The notes beneath the pieces are model-generated. The model saw only the letters and a list, made by a program, of their open reading frames with translations. It did not search any database and was not told the DNA's origin. Source: Lepidostoma basale (lineage: Eukaryota > Arthropoda > Insecta > Trichoptera > Lepidostomatidae). From it: DNA of 64,000 nt. Below are positions 41,772 to 54,489 of the stretch, in pieces (position 1 is the stretch's first letter; each line of letters begins with the position of its first letter). A program made the translations under genes and the position numbers. The stretch lies in assembly GCA_022606425.2 (NCBI GenBank), contig JAHDVF020000729.1, positions 496,001 to 560,000 on the forward strand, given 5' to 3'.

Positions 41772-44700
41772 TTACAAATATAAACTTCCAGCAAACACCA
41801 CACCTCTTTTAAGAATTCGAATTCCTTCACTAAATCTATTTTCTAAATCTGTATTGCCAACATTAGTTGCTGCCTTACAGAGCTGCCTCAAGACTTCTTC
41901 CAACATACGTAAATAGCGAATAATAGAACCTAAAACAGAAAAAAAGAATTATATTATGAGTTATAATAACCTTAAAATAGATTATCAGAAAGAGGAAGAG
42001 AAAAATGTATAAAGGTCAAATCCCATTCATTGTTTCATGAACAATGATATAAAACACCATATTAAATAATTAATACAAATTAAAACATCTGTTTTTTAGC
42101 AGTTTTATTATAGTTTACGAGAATGACATGTTTCACAACATTTGAATATGCCTTAGAAAGGCGAAACTTGTCATTACCATAAACAATAATAAAACTTTTA
42201 GAAAACAAATGTTTTCATTTGTATTTACTATTAGTCAGATCCCATCTTGGAGTGCACCAAATGTGGGTTAAGATTTTATTTTTAAATAATTTCATTATTT
42301 TTATTAGGTAGCATTAAAAAAAAACCTTCATAAATCGGTGTCATTTTACAAATATCCAAAAATGAAGCTCCTTGACACCATGCAAGAACAATTTTCACAA
42401 GATTCCATTGAAAACATTTTTCTGTATAGTCCTCTTTATTTTTTATTAAATTACATTCAACTGAAATATTCCCAATTCCAGAAGCAATTTCCTAAAAAAA
42501 AAAAAAAAAAAAACATGAGCGTAAATCATCATGGATAGTAAAAGAATTTTTTCTGAGATCTTATGTATGCCCCTATCTCGTGGTATTCTCTTCGGCTGGT
42601 GTAAAATGACAAGTAGAGCAATCCTAAAGATCGAATCCATAACAATCTCAGAAACATTGGTCGAAGAAAATACCACAAGACACAAACATACTCAAGATCA
42701 AGTATATAATAAAAAAGAACGGTAATATGTTATAAGTTGAAGATATTTTTAATATACGAGGCATCTCCAGAAAGTAAATGTACTGAATTTTTTTAGGTTA
42801 CAATTTTTCTCAAAAACTCTTGCCCGGCGCCGCGTGTTTCGCACTTGGTGGGAGATTGGATTGAAATTTTTCACGAAACATGTTGTCACGTCGACACTTC
42901 TCAACGTACTTACCTCGTACCGGTCTCATTGCGGAGGGGAAGGGTCAGGCTACACGGAAGTGCAGCCAACATGTCGAAAATAAAATCCATCCGGTCGTGA
43001 GAGCCTCAGTACACTTACTTTCTAGATATGCCTTGTATAATATATGCGTACGAAAATAAAATTGTACTATATTTTAATAGCATACAACACAAATCATTAA
43101 CGTTTAAACATAATTAACAAAAAATAAGATAATATATGAATATAAAATAAACTGACCTTTACTAATTTAAGTGATTTATACAATATCACATCATGATCAG
43201 TTTCCGATTCAAATTCCTTGCTTACAAAACAGCTGAGGAGGGCAACACAATAGTCCACAGATAGATCTGTGAATACCCCATTAAATATCATTTCCGTCAA
43301 CAGGAGTTCGTCAACACTAAAATTTTAAATCAAATAAAGATACAACTGTAATAGTCTAGAGCCAGTAGTTGGCTAATCAAGTTTTAAATAAGAATTCTAA
43401 TTTCCACTAAACGTGTCAACAGTTTCGAATCTTCTCACATCTCTCCGAATGTGATCAATAGGGCTTGGAATTGACATATAAACCATATTTTTTTCTTGGG
43501 CTAGCTTTCAAAAAGATGCTGTTTTTTTGGTAATTTGAGATCTTTTTGAGAGCGAATATTTAAGAATATTTCAGGGTTCTCGGGGTGAGAGCAATTATAT
43601 GACATATTTTTGCACATATTGTATGTATGTAATAAATATTTACCAGTTGAGTTCGCAGGCAACTCTTCCTTTCATGTTTATAACATCTGCTTCATTGCAA
43701 TAACCCAATTTTCTGAGAACATTTTTTCGATATAGCAATTCGTCCATTTTCAATAAACTAATCAACTGCTCCATCTCTTCTGTCATTTCATTCAATTCCT
43801 TTTCTAAAACCTGTTTCTGATGGTAATATTTTATAAATTTCTCTTTTTTGGCTCTACGTATTTGATTGCGTTCTAGCCTGGAACAGAAAAAAAAACTATA
43901 TTGTGGGAAACTAAAGGGTGTTTCAGATTGTTTTTCGTTTTTGATGTTGTTGTTGATGTAAAAATTCGATTCATCGGAGAACCATATGTTATTGAAACTC
44001 CTAAAATGATTTTTCATCGTCCTGCAGAATTCGACTCATTTAGTAGGATCATCGGGCTTCATTTCTTGAACAATTACAATTTTATAGGCGTAAAAATGCA
44101 AATCTTTGCGAATAATGCGATGAACCGTGGATTTGTTCAAATTTAGAGAAGCTGCGCGCAAACGTAGTGACTGTCGTGGGTCGTTCATAACAGACTGGCG
44201 AACGCGGTCGGCATTCGTGCTCGTCCTCGATGTCCTTTTGCGCCCAGTTGATTTACCCGGCATTGTCTTCCCAGTCTGTTCAAACTTGCGCACCCAATGC
44301 TTGATAAAATTCGCACTTGGCACATTTCTCATAGTGGTTAAATGAAAATGTGTCCTGTAGAGACGTCGAACAATAGTGTAGGAATCGTTTGCAATAATAC
44401 GCTCGCAAACGAATAAAACGCTCGCATGAAAAATGCGCGCTGCAGTCCTGTGAAGCTATCCATTACTACTAAACTAAACAAGCCTGCCAAGCGTTTGAGA
44501 CCATTCCCATCCCCTCACTATCTTTGTTTGGCGCGTAACGGTCAAACAAAAAACGAAAAACAATATGAGACACCCTTTATTATTATTTTATGAGGTACTC
44601 ATCTGATGGGATAGACCAAATATAGATTATTTTTTAAATTTATGAATGTGTATGTCTTTATCCATTTAATGTGTGGGTGTTTATTGGCTTTTTAGTTTCA

Positions 44701-47700
44701 CAATAAGGGAATAATAAAACTAAATGTTAAAGTATTTAAATGGAAATAAAAGAAAAGAAAAAAACAATTATTTTTCACCCAATCAAGTACCCAAAGATAA
44801 ATTATTTTAATGATTTTTTAGCTATGGATTCTCGTGACATGTGATGGGTATTGTCATGTGAATTCTATCAGACCAAAAGGCAGCGTGATTTTTTTTCACA
44901 ATGTTATCGATGGGAATCGTGGCCCCTCGGCCACAAAGGCCGTCTTAAACACAATGTTTACATATATCCTTTTTTTAAATTTACTTACATGTTCTCAAAA
45001 TAATTCAATTTATCCAATAAATCAACCACACCGGGTGTGTCAATCCCCATGTCATTTATCGGATGCAGCAATGGCAGACCTTGCGGGTAATTTTGTTTCA
45101 TTTTATTGATAACTTTCCAAAACCATCTTGTGCGTTCTTTGTTATTTTTGCCAATCAGTTGAACCACTTCAGAACTTATTTGAAGAATACTTTTGTAATT
45201 AACTGTGAAACTTCCAACACGACCTTTCTAAAAATGAAAAACTATCAATTATTAACAAGAATAGATAACTTCAGTGACATCTTTTAATCACATGTCAAAT
45301 AATATCTACAGTAACATTTTTTTGCATTGCCATAGTTTTCAGCCACTACCCGCAAACAAAGTGTTAATTAAATAATATTTTTTACCCCTATCATAAGTCA
45401 GCATTTTGTATTTATTGAGTTGCTAAATCTTAGAGTTTTTATTTTATTTATTTAGCCATTAATTTTTCACTACACTCATTTTATTTTTACTTTAAATTTC
45501 TATTCAAATATTTTTGGTGAAAATCGTATGTAAACAATAGAATGATCAAGTTTTACTATGTATTAGTAAAACTTTGTGTTAAAAATTCATATTATTTAAT
45601 AAAAATGTTTTTTATTAACTTTACTCTCTAGCTTATTTATTTTATGGTAAACTGTATCTACATTTAAAAGTTTACATTGAAAAAGAGATATATTTCCTTA
45701 AAACATTTATTGCGTCCTTGCAGGGAGTCTTTCATAAAAACGCTGTTAAACTAATTATCATTTACATCATGTATTTTTTGGTTTTAATAAAATAAATAAA
45801 TGTGGGAGTTGTATAAACATAAAGTATTTGAATTTAAATTAAATATTGATAGATCTCAGCAGACAGAACCTGCCTTTTATAATAAACCTTAAATGACTGG
45901 TTTGAATAACAATAATATTATGTATTATATTTTATTAATTTTCCCATAATATTAAACTATTTTGAAAGTGAAGAAAGCCCGAAATCCTACTGACATCCGC
46001 AAAAGTGATTTTGGATAGTAGGGGAAGAATGGTTAGTTAGTTAGTTACACCTGGTTTTATTTGTCAGTCATCCAAAACATTTTTATTATAATAAATATAA
46101 TATTTCCTGTGTGTGTTATAATATTATTCAAAGATGACTTTCACAAAGTGAAGGCAAATAAAGAATAACGTAAATCTGGTATGTATTAAAACTCACATTT
46201 TTATTAAAAGCTGGTTTAGGTAGAGAGTCGTCACGCTGTTCCCCTTGAACACTCAGCATCACATGAATATTAATGTTCGATTTATTATCATTTCTCTGCT
46301 TGCTTTTTAATCTTTGAATCCCTGTGACCACACCCCAGTCATACTCAATATCATTTTGTTTAAGCTGAAAATATATTTTTTTAAATACAAATAATACGCA
46401 TGCAGGGGAGAACATTTAGCTCTATTTGGAGGGGATCTGATCCTATAAACTCCTGGTCTTCTGACAGAGAGCCACGATTTTCACTCCAGGAATATTTATT
46501 ATAGTTATAAATATTATATATTTTTTTCAGGTCTAAAATAAAGTTTTCAAAGATAACAGGTTTGTTCATATTAACACAAAAATTTTCATAATATTTTCAA
46601 TATTGCTTCTTTCTCGATAAAGGTGTAAAATGTAAAAAATAACAATCGAAATAATATGATCTAAAAAAAACATTCATTCATAAAAATAAAAATGTATAAG
46701 TTCAGATATAAAAGGGTAAAATAAAACTAATTTTATCATCAAAGATATAATATTTTTACCTTGACAAGCCTTCCTTCGTGTAGAAATGGTAAAATATATT
46801 GTGGATTTATCATATGCATTTTTAACTCTTCGTGGAGATTTTCCAAATGTCCCACAATCTCGGTGTAGGCTGCTATAGACTCTTCATCCTCTATGTGGAT
46901 TTTCGAATACTTTAATTGTTTTGCTTTAAGACCTGAAAAAAGTAAAACAATTGTGCAAAAGCCAAATATTTCAACATTTAATGATACTTCTTTAAATAGG
47001 TTTATTCTTATTTATTGTTTCTTGAACAATGATGTAAAACTCCATATCAAATAATTCATGTGAATGAATATAATAAAACTTCTAGAAAGCATCTGTTTTC
47101 TAGAAGTTTTATTATATTTTATGTGAATGACTTGTTTGTTAGACAAGCGAAACATGTCATTTACGCAAAATATAATAAATCTTCTAGAAAACAGAATTTT
47201 TCATTTGTATTAAAGTTTATTCTTCATCTTCTATATACCTGATAGTGGTAGATTTTAAAAATTTAATTAAACTCATTAAAAAAAAATGTGTAAACATGAA
47301 CACCGCAATCTATGTACTGGTGACATTTAATGAGTATAAAAAATTAAAACTATTTGAAAAGCTACTAACTTTTACGCAGTTCCAGCAATCTGGAGCGTGT
47401 TTGAAAAATTAAAAAACTTTTTTCAATCATGTATTCGGGGTTGATCTCCTCTTGCCTCATAAGGTTCAGGATCATATTGTCTGTGAGGTGGAAGGCAGAG
47501 TTTAAGGGATCTGCTTTACCCTGGATTATGTCCGACACCTGCGAGTAGGAGATCTTCTCGTCTATCATGAGCACCACCAAGCCGTTAGTGTCCAGTCCTC
47601 GTCTCCCTGCCCTCCCAGACATTTGGATATATTCTCCAGAAGATACCTTGAACAATAAACTCTTAGTTGACAGCGATGAAGAGAAAATTAGTGTTATAAA

Positions 47701-50700
47701 TTTTATAGATTTATAATTTTAAATCAGTTGAAAGTTTCCCTCTGAATAAAATTGAACACTTTGTATTAAAAAAATACTTTATTATTCATTGTTCCTTGAA
47801 CAATGATGTAAAACTCTATATTGAATAATTAATACGAATGAAAACATCTGTTTTCTGATCAAACGTCATTTGATAATGCCTTAGAAAGGTGAAACATGTC
47901 ATTCCTATAAATTATACTATAACTTCTGGAAAACATTTTCATTTGTATTAATTAATACATCAAATACTTTTGATCATATTCAAATATGAATTACAAAACA
48001 AAGTAAAGTTGAACATTTAACAAGCGGTATTTTATAAACCATAGAGATCAAATAAATTTAAACAAAACCTTATATGTTAATTTTACTTACAATTCTATCA
48101 TTGACACCATCAAACTTCTTGATACTGGTAAATATAACTGTTTTTGCCGGCATATTCAGACCCATTGCAAATGTTTCTGTAGCGAATAATGCCTAAAATA
48201 GAATCAAGAAAATAATATGGTATGACTGTTAAAACTAGCAAAACAGGATGGAACATTTCGAATAAGATAATCTGGTTTCAATAATGCATCTTACCTTTAT
48301 CAAACCTTCTCCAAACAGAATTTCCACTGTTTCTTTTATAAGAGGTAATAGGCCACTGTGATGGAATGCGATTCCTTTTCTTAAAAGTGGGAGAATCTTT
48401 GTTATCTGTGGTAACTGCTTTTCTGTTTCACTTAAAATATCTATCGCATTGTTGAATACCTCATCCACTAGTTTCTGCTCGATTTCTAAAATAACAAAAA
48501 AAGTTATAATGAAAGATTTAAAATGTATAAAATTAACTGATTATTTCATTTGAAAAAAAAAAACTACATGTTTATACACATACATTTTATAAAAGAGCTA
48601 ATTGTAACTAGATATTAACTCAATTAATGCGTGTGAACTTTGTACATGTGAAAGAAATATAATTAAATAAATTCTTTATAACCTGTATTAAAATTCAATT
48701 TGGACATGGCTCTCGCATACTTTTCACATTCTTTTTTCCTGAAGCTAAAAATAATTAATGGGGCAAGTTTTTTACTCATGAGTACATTGACAACTTTGAA
48801 GACATTTTCTGTTTTAAATGAACTCTGATCTTTTTGATTTGCGGAAGGATCATCTTCCTCACTCCTGATGCCCACGGCCGCCATGGCTGCGTCAAAATTA
48901 TTTTGAATCAATGTGCACTGAAGAAAGAAAAAAAGAAAAAATTAATCCATTCTAATAATGATTATATGCTCCAAATTTTTGTGTGGGTACTCGTATGTAT
49001 TTGATGGATAAACAGGAAGAGAATTTAACATTTTAAGGCCAATAATAATGTTTTAAGTTAAAATATTTCATAGACAATTTGATTTTTCAAATTATTTCAC
49101 CTAAGAGGCTTCTTAGTTTAACAAATTTAGATTTAATTAAAAAGGTTTAATCTCTTGGCTGAGGAACGAATGCAAATGATTTAATGCTATACTGCAAATC
49201 TATGTGGTCTGAATAGTGATGATCCTAAGAGAAAAGTGAACATATCACATATGGAGACATGATAAAAACATGTTTTTTGTTAAAAAATATATATAGATTC
49301 GGAAAATAACCCAAAATTTGTACATTGCTTGGTGTAATTACACCAGCAGTTAAAATGTTAACTTCGTAAAGCGTGAAATGATTTAAAAATTAACATATTT
49401 ATTGTTTCTTGAACAATGATGTAAAGCTCAATTAGGCAGGCTAAACATGTCATTCACAAAAAATATAATAAAACATCTAAAAAACAGACATTTTCATTCG
49501 TATTACATAATTACAAGTCGTATAAAAAAACAGGCTCATAAATATTTATATTTAATTTCCAATTCTTCAGGACACCTGTTTAATTTAATATAGAATTAAA
49601 AAAACCCACCTCCTCGTCCATGACTAGATGCATCTTGTCCCCTTCAGAAGGAAAAAGATAGTGATGCAGCGGAGTGGGCCGGTATTCGGTGTATATGACG
49701 TGGCAAGGTTGCTGATAGAGGTGACATATCCATTCTGCAAACTGACGAGCATTCGGGATGGTGGCGGACAAGAATACATTTCGTACATTCTTAGGGAGAA
49801 GAATGAGAGTCTCTGTAAAATGTACACCAACACAAATAATTAATTAAAATAATTTGCAACTTTAAATCAATTTCAAAGTTACAGATAATATTGTGGATTC
49901 AGTAATAAAACTAGGTAAAACAAAATATGGTGATTTAGAGTGAATTATTTATATCAATGGAATGCTCATCTATGCGGCTTTCTAATTCTATAAATTGTTA
50001 TCATAAAATATGATTCCTCTTCTACTCCTTCTCCTTTTAGACCCTTGATCTGCTCCTATTATTAGGCTGGCGTCTCTTGGAAGGTTGACTCCGAGCTATC
50101 CCTCCATATTTTTGGTGGTCTTCCTGGAGGACGGTAGCCAACAAGAGTCTGATGCATCACAACGTGTGGGATTCTGGAGAGATCTATCCTCTGCATGTGC
50201 TCATAATTAAGTCGTAAATGTGGAAACAAAATAGTATTTAAAGTAAATATCTGAAGTTACCAAAGCAACTCTCCTATGCAAGAAACTTCACTTCTATAGT
50301 TAGAGTGCTGATGATAATGTTTTGACCTCGAAACTAAAAACTCCATTTCTCAAAATAGCGAATTAAATTTTTTGATAAACTTAAGGCATTAAGACTGTAA
50401 AATTCCATTGTGACAAATTCTTTATGATTAAAACATGGTGTTTTTTTCAATTTTGAGATTATTCTTCTGGACATGTTTCAGGGTGTTACCTAATTATAGT
50501 GTTGAGCCCAAGTTATTTAAAAAAAAAACAGTAATCTTCTCGATATTTTCCATAAAGTTAACTGATAATGAAAAAGATATTGGAAAATGGTAAGAAAAAA
50601 AAAGTTAATTTGATAATATGAATTATACTACCTTCCCAAACAACTCCCCTGACTTTATCTCTCATGTAGTGTATTTCATCAAAAACAACCCAGCCAACTT

Positions 50701-53700
50701 CTTTGGTGATTTCAGAACCTCTGAATAACATACTCCTCAGAATCTAGAAAATCATAAAATTAAAAAAATAAACAAATGAATGAATTCAAATCAAAATAAA
50801 AAATTCAAAAAAAATTCAAAAAAAAAATCTATTCTAAATTAAGAAAATATGATAATAAATATATTTAACATCGCCTCGATTTTCAATATGTTTCCATTTT
50901 CCCCACGATCCTATTTAAATAATAATTACCCCTTTCTCCAGACATCTTCTTCGATGAAGACAATTCTGAGATGAAAACAATTCCGTAACATTTTGTTTGA
51001 AAAAGTTAGTAAAATGTTGTTGTTAACCCAATAAGTGACAAGTTAATGATAAAGATTTAACAAAAAAATCCACTGGCATTTGAGGATTATGTAAAACATA
51101 CCTCTGTCGTCATGATCAAACAAGAAGCCATTGGATTAATGGTAATATCTCCGGTCATCAATCCCACGTCCTGGAACTCTTCGAGCATCTCTCGATACTT
51201 TTGATTAGAGAGAGCTTTTATGGGAGTAGTGTAAATTACTCTCTGTTTATTTTTTAATGCAAGTGCTATTGCATATCTGAAAAAGAAATAATTTTATGTA
51301 AAATTGTGTAGGGGAATGATAAGTTCAGTCTTCTTAAAACAACATATTTTAATTCATAATGTAATGTTATTTACACAATAGTTAAAGTGATTATATTTCT
51401 TGCAGTCCTTGTCTTGTGGAAACCTCTTTGACTAACATCTCAGGGATTGTTACAGACTCTATATTCAGAATTAGTGTCCTAAACTACCCCGAGGATGGAT
51501 CTGTAATGATTTCTGAAACGTCAGTTGAAATGGATACCACGAGATGTACCCAAAATCCCAAGAAATATAATTCACCAGATGTGATGACCTCCAAAGAAGA
51601 ATTGGACTAAGCTGGGCAGCTTTCGTAAACATGGGTTACATCCTTAAAAACCGGAAAATACCGATCAACCTGAAACAAAAAGTCTATGAAGCCTGCGTTA
51701 TGCCAGTTGGTACTTATGGTCTTGAAACTGTAACATTGTCCAAACAAAGTGCCGAGAAACTACCAGTGACCCAAAGAGGCATGGAAAGAGCCATGTTAGG
51801 AATAAGCCTAAGAGACAGAGTCAGAAGCGATACGGTGAGAGAGAAGACAAGGATCACTGACATCATCCACCGGGTGGCGATTCTGAAATGGCAATGGGCG
51901 GGTCACGTAGCCAGAAGCTCAGATGAAAAATGGACAAGAAGACGACTTGGAGACCGTGGACGGCAAGGAGAAGTGCAGGGCGACCGCAACTACAGTGGAA
52001 GGATGATCTGAACAGACACGTCGGAATAACCTGGATGCAGTCTGCACAAGACAGAGTGACATGGAAGCGAATGGAGGAGGCCTTTGTCCAGGAGTGTACG
52101 GGTATAGGCTGAGGAAGAAGAAGAAGATGACCTCCAATATGAGAGGGGATGCTTTGAAGTGTAAGAGACGATTCAGGTAAATTATAAAAAAAGCGTATGG
52201 AACAGGATAACAGAAAAATATAAATGAACTAAATTTATACTCACTCTGCTATTACAGTTTTCCCTGCAGAAGTGTGCGCTGACACTAGCACAGACTGATT
52301 ATTTTCCACACACAAAATTGCTTTTCTTTGAAAAGTGTCCAATGGGAACTTGTAAACCTTGGCTGGTGGGTTATTTGAAACAGTCAGTTTTGGGAATTTG
52401 TGAACTGGCGGTACTGCTACTTCGTGGAGGCAGCCGTCATCTTTAGCAATTGTATGGATTATTATTCCCGTTTCTAGTGAAGTTATGCTATAAAACACAT
52501 TACAAATTACAATAGAACTCGGTATTTCTTTCTTCCATTTTTATTTTTTTATTTTATTTATTTTGTTGTTGACGGAATTAATTCCAATACAATTTTTAAA
52601 AAGGATAAAAACTCTTACTCAAAATCAACATCTAGTAGTGGGTCACGTTTGGGATTCTTGGATGGCGGACCAAAGTCTTCATTTGTTTTGCGTTTTAAAT
52701 TAGGTCGGGTCCTTGATTCCGATTCTCCTTGTAGATACCTGTTTCTGTAACATTTTAATATTTTTTTATATAGCTATTACTAAAATACATAATGCTATTA
52801 TTGCAATATAATAATTACTATCATGTTATACACATTATATAATATAATAGTAAAACAACAAAAAAATCACAAGTTACTAAGATGGTCGGTTTATTACATA
52901 TTATTAAAGATGGGCCTTAAGGTCTCTGCCCCCTCTATGACCGTAATAGGAACGTGTCGGGTAAAAAAAAATTCTTTGTATTGAAAAGTATGAGACTATG
53001 CCCACTAGACCGTTCCGTCACCGACCAGCACCGTCGCCTACTATGCACGGAGCGTTCATTAATTGTCGGCGAGAATATTTTGCCGGTGCCGATACGCTCG
53101 GACATTCAGAAATACTGAAAGAACTTTTCTTCATCATCAACTAAGTGCCTGAATAACGTCCAATATTCTCCTTCAGTTTTTCGTTCTTTTATAGAATCGT
53201 GAATCCAGTAGCGTCGAGTGTTTTTTTGGTTCTCTTCTTCTTCCTCATCCAATATTATGGCAATTATTGCCAGTTGTCTAACAGTTAATTTTTTAATAGG
53301 CTTACCTATTTTATTATTTAAAAACTTGATAGCACTCCCAAGACGTCCACGCAACATCGATACGCATGCGAGAATGAAACGGTTTCCTATCGATGTTGGT
53401 GGATTTAGATCTGTATGATGATACAGATTACATACGGGCAACATACGGGTTGCATACGGGCACAGAACGCCGTCGATCCGTTTCAGTGGGCATGGCAGGG
53501 CGTATCGTGTTGCTTTTCATGTCTGATACGTTCCTAGTACGGTCATAGTATGATACGTTGTAGTGGGCAGAGACCTTTAACCGTGAGATATAACTAGAAA
53601 CATTCGATTTCTTTGACAGATTTTCAAACATAACATGGTTTGACGACCAATCACATTCCATATATTTTAAAGTATTTGATATGAAATTCGTACGTTATTT

Positions 53701-53798
53701 TTTTATTTTAATTTTAAATGTTACCTTTTAGACGATTCCGCAAATTCATTAAAATAATCGTCATCAAAACAACTAAAAAGATTTTCTATATTTGCCAT
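41772..53798 (-). CDS. Mtr4: Mtr4/MTREX-type exosome RNA helicase, 17 coding exons, about 1011 residues
   Basis: Exons: 53798-53725, 52744-52619, 52487-52245, 51276-51102, 50743-50632, 49812-49610, 48917-48683, 48485-48295, 48192-48091, 47646-47370, 46932-46760, 46364-46197, 45227-44989, 43877-43644, 43316-43157, 42491-42326 and 41929-41772. All junctions are GT-AG and all phases agree, giving 3036 coding bases (human MTREX has 1042 residues). Seen: a short acidic N-terminus, Walker A AHTSAGKT (137-144), DEIHYMRD (228-235), SATIPN (from 259), [10 protein letters not shown], and motif [12 protein letters not shown] (495-504). The arch/KOW and DSHCT regions follow, ending [10 protein letters not shown]. 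The family is the nuclear 3'-5' RNA helicase that feeds RNA to the exosome (TRAMP/NEXT/PAXT complexes). Helicase motifs are well conserved, while the arch/KOW half is strongly divergent. It may be a lineage-specific paralogue. Confidence 0.92.
42030..42235. repeat. Snapback MITE family copy 3, Mtr4 intron 16
   Basis: Outer block TCATGAACAATGATATAAAA and core TGACATGTTTCACAACATTT, mirrored by GCCTTAGAAAGGCGAAAC at about 42150. Not coding. Confidence 0.75.
42535..42715. repeat. Dispersed repeat fragment in Mtr4 intron 15
   Basis: Shares the block GTTTCTGAGATTGTTATGGA (minus) and the CACGAGA/TGGTATT motif with the sequence at about 51420-51560. Parent element unknown. Confidence 0.4.
42757..43035. 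mobile_element. Mariner-type MITE, 279 bp, Mtr4 intron 15
   Basis: Terminal inverted repeats (GAGGCATCTCCAGAAAGTAA and AAGGCATATCTAGAAAGTAA with a few mismatches) are flanked by TA on both sides. The interior is too short for a transposase, so this is a deletion derivative. Confidence 0.8.
43914..44577 (-). mobile_element. Mariner-type transposon, internally deleted, Mtr4 intron 13
   Basis: TIRs (AAGGGTGTTTCAGATTGTTT and, complemented from the right, AAGGGTGTCTCATATTGTTT) are flanked by TA. On minus, 44332-44036 encodes the helix-turn-helix start of a transposase ([40 protein letters not shown]). After a break, 44017 onward gives the catalytic-domain segment [12 protein letters not shown]. 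Most of the catalytic domain is deleted. The right edge lies 36 bases from exon 14. Confidence 0.8.
44825..44960 (-). mobile_element. tRNA-derived SINE, family 1, Mtr4 intron 13
   Basis: Blocks CTCGTGACATGTGATGGGTA and GTCATGTGAATTCTATCAGA match the family at 33093-33330 in reverse. The head is decayed. Confidence 0.65.
45228..46196. other. Mtr4 intron 12, mostly unassigned
   Basis: AT-rich. A short TTAG-tailed LINE terminus (GGTTAGTTAGTTAG) occurs at about 46030-46046. Nothing else recognised. Confidence 0.5.
47010..47215. repeat. Snapback MITE family copy 4, Mtr4 intron 10
   Basis: TTGTTTCTTGAACAATGATG outer block, an internal TCTAGAAAGCATCTGTTTTC inversion and ACAAGCGAAACATGTCATTT. Parts of the palindrome are missing. 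Confidence 0.75.
47785..47965. repeat. Snapback MITE family copy 5, Mtr4 intron 9
   Basis: Outer block CCTTGAACAATGATGTAAAA and core CATTTGATAATGCCTTAGAA with GGTGAAACATGTCATT. One half is shortened. Confidence 0.75.
49395..49515. repeat. Snapback MITE family copy 6 (deleted), Mtr4 intron 6
   Basis: Outer block TTGTTTCTTGAACAATGATG joins directly to the AAACATGTCATTC core, so the centre is lost. Confidence 0.7.
50020..50210 (-). mobile_element. GAAGAA-tailed LINE 3' end, Mtr4 intron 5
   Basis: Minus-strand copy of the 12-240 element: a CTTCTTCTACTCC-type tail at 50020-50035, then the GGTGGTCTTCCTGGAGGACG block. Confidence 0.6.
51415..52135 (+). mobile_element. RTE-type LINE 3' part, Mtr4 intron 3
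   Basis: The frame 51631-52011 encodes the RTE C-terminal region ([53 protein letters not shown]). An overlapping frame (51930-52112) follows with [20 protein letters not shown]. The end has a GAGGAAGAAGAAGAAGATGA tail. The 5' part (51415-51560) is a repeat also found at 42535-42715. Inserted opposite to Mtr4. Confidence 0.8.
52920..53576 (-). mobile_element. PIF/Harbinger transposon, internally deleted, Mtr4 intron 1
   Basis: The TIR AGGTCTCTGCCC (with more similarity inward around ATGACCGTA) occurs at both ends, flanked by TTA target duplications. A 112-codon minus frame (53444-53106) encodes the N-terminal part of a Harbinger transposase: [36 protein letters not shown]. The DDE catalytic region is missing. 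Short CATACGGG direct repeats lie near 53431-53460. Confidence 0.85.
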
Positions 53799-54480
53799 TG
53801 TTTTTGTTTATCAGACTATAATAAATATATAATATAAAAATCTAGTTTCCAATTTGAAATCGTTTGCGAAATCAAAACATGAAATGACAAGTTACTGAAA
53901 CGTCAAACATTTACCATGTGCTATTGCTGTGTCTATGGTTTATCTATGACTTATAAATATACAGTGTCCCATAAGAAGTGAACCAACGGAATGGTGGTGA
54001 TAGAGGGCTCAATTTCCAACAGAAACACTAAATTTTATCGTACTAGACCTAGTAATTTCAAAGTTCAAATTTGAAAAAATATATTATGATGAAATGATCA
54101 TACTATGTACCATACATTAATATTTAAAAATTAATTGAAATGTTTTTAACTTTATTTTTATTTAAAAGAGTTAAGAAAACACAATTCTTCCTAATTAAAA
54201 CGTAATTCACGAGAAACTAAAGGTATTTATTTAAAGCTGGTGTAAAAAAACTATGATTGCCTTGTACAACTTTTTTTAAAAACATCTACAGTTCACATTT
54301 ATTCCAAAAAGTTATAATTCTGTTGTAATTAAAAATATTTTTTAATTCATCAATCCGTATCAGTGGGCATTTTCTCATTCAATAAAACAAATGTAAATAC
54401 TTATCATTTTCATGTGTCATGTCGGGTCCCTTGACTTCAACTATTATTTGAGAGTGCATGTTCTTATAAAAAGAGTTAAT
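53799..54480. other. Mtr4 upstream region with repeat debris
   Basis: The 5' UTR/promoter of Mtr4 should lie just above 53798 but has no clear core element. GTGTCCCATAAGAAGTGAACC at about 53967 looks like a repeat end. Confidence 0.35.
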
Positions 54481-54489
54481 CTATTACAG

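Noticed and set aside
41930..43156. Apparent absence of the Mtr4 exon between exons 15 and 17
   Set aside because: At first no exon was visible among the repeats, and the flanking exon phases (0 and 1) did not match. The exon was then found at 42491-42326 (..[20 protein letters not shown]..). Its 166 bases restore the phase, so the gene is intact.
43640..44017. Novel 125-residue protein
   Set aside because: The frame is a run-on of a mariner transposase remnant, intron sequence and Mtr4 exon 14. It is not a separate gene.
51631..52011. Host gene nested in Mtr4 intron 3
   Set aside because: The sequence is the C-terminus of an RTE-type LINE, also seen at 22852-23463 and 20200-20600.
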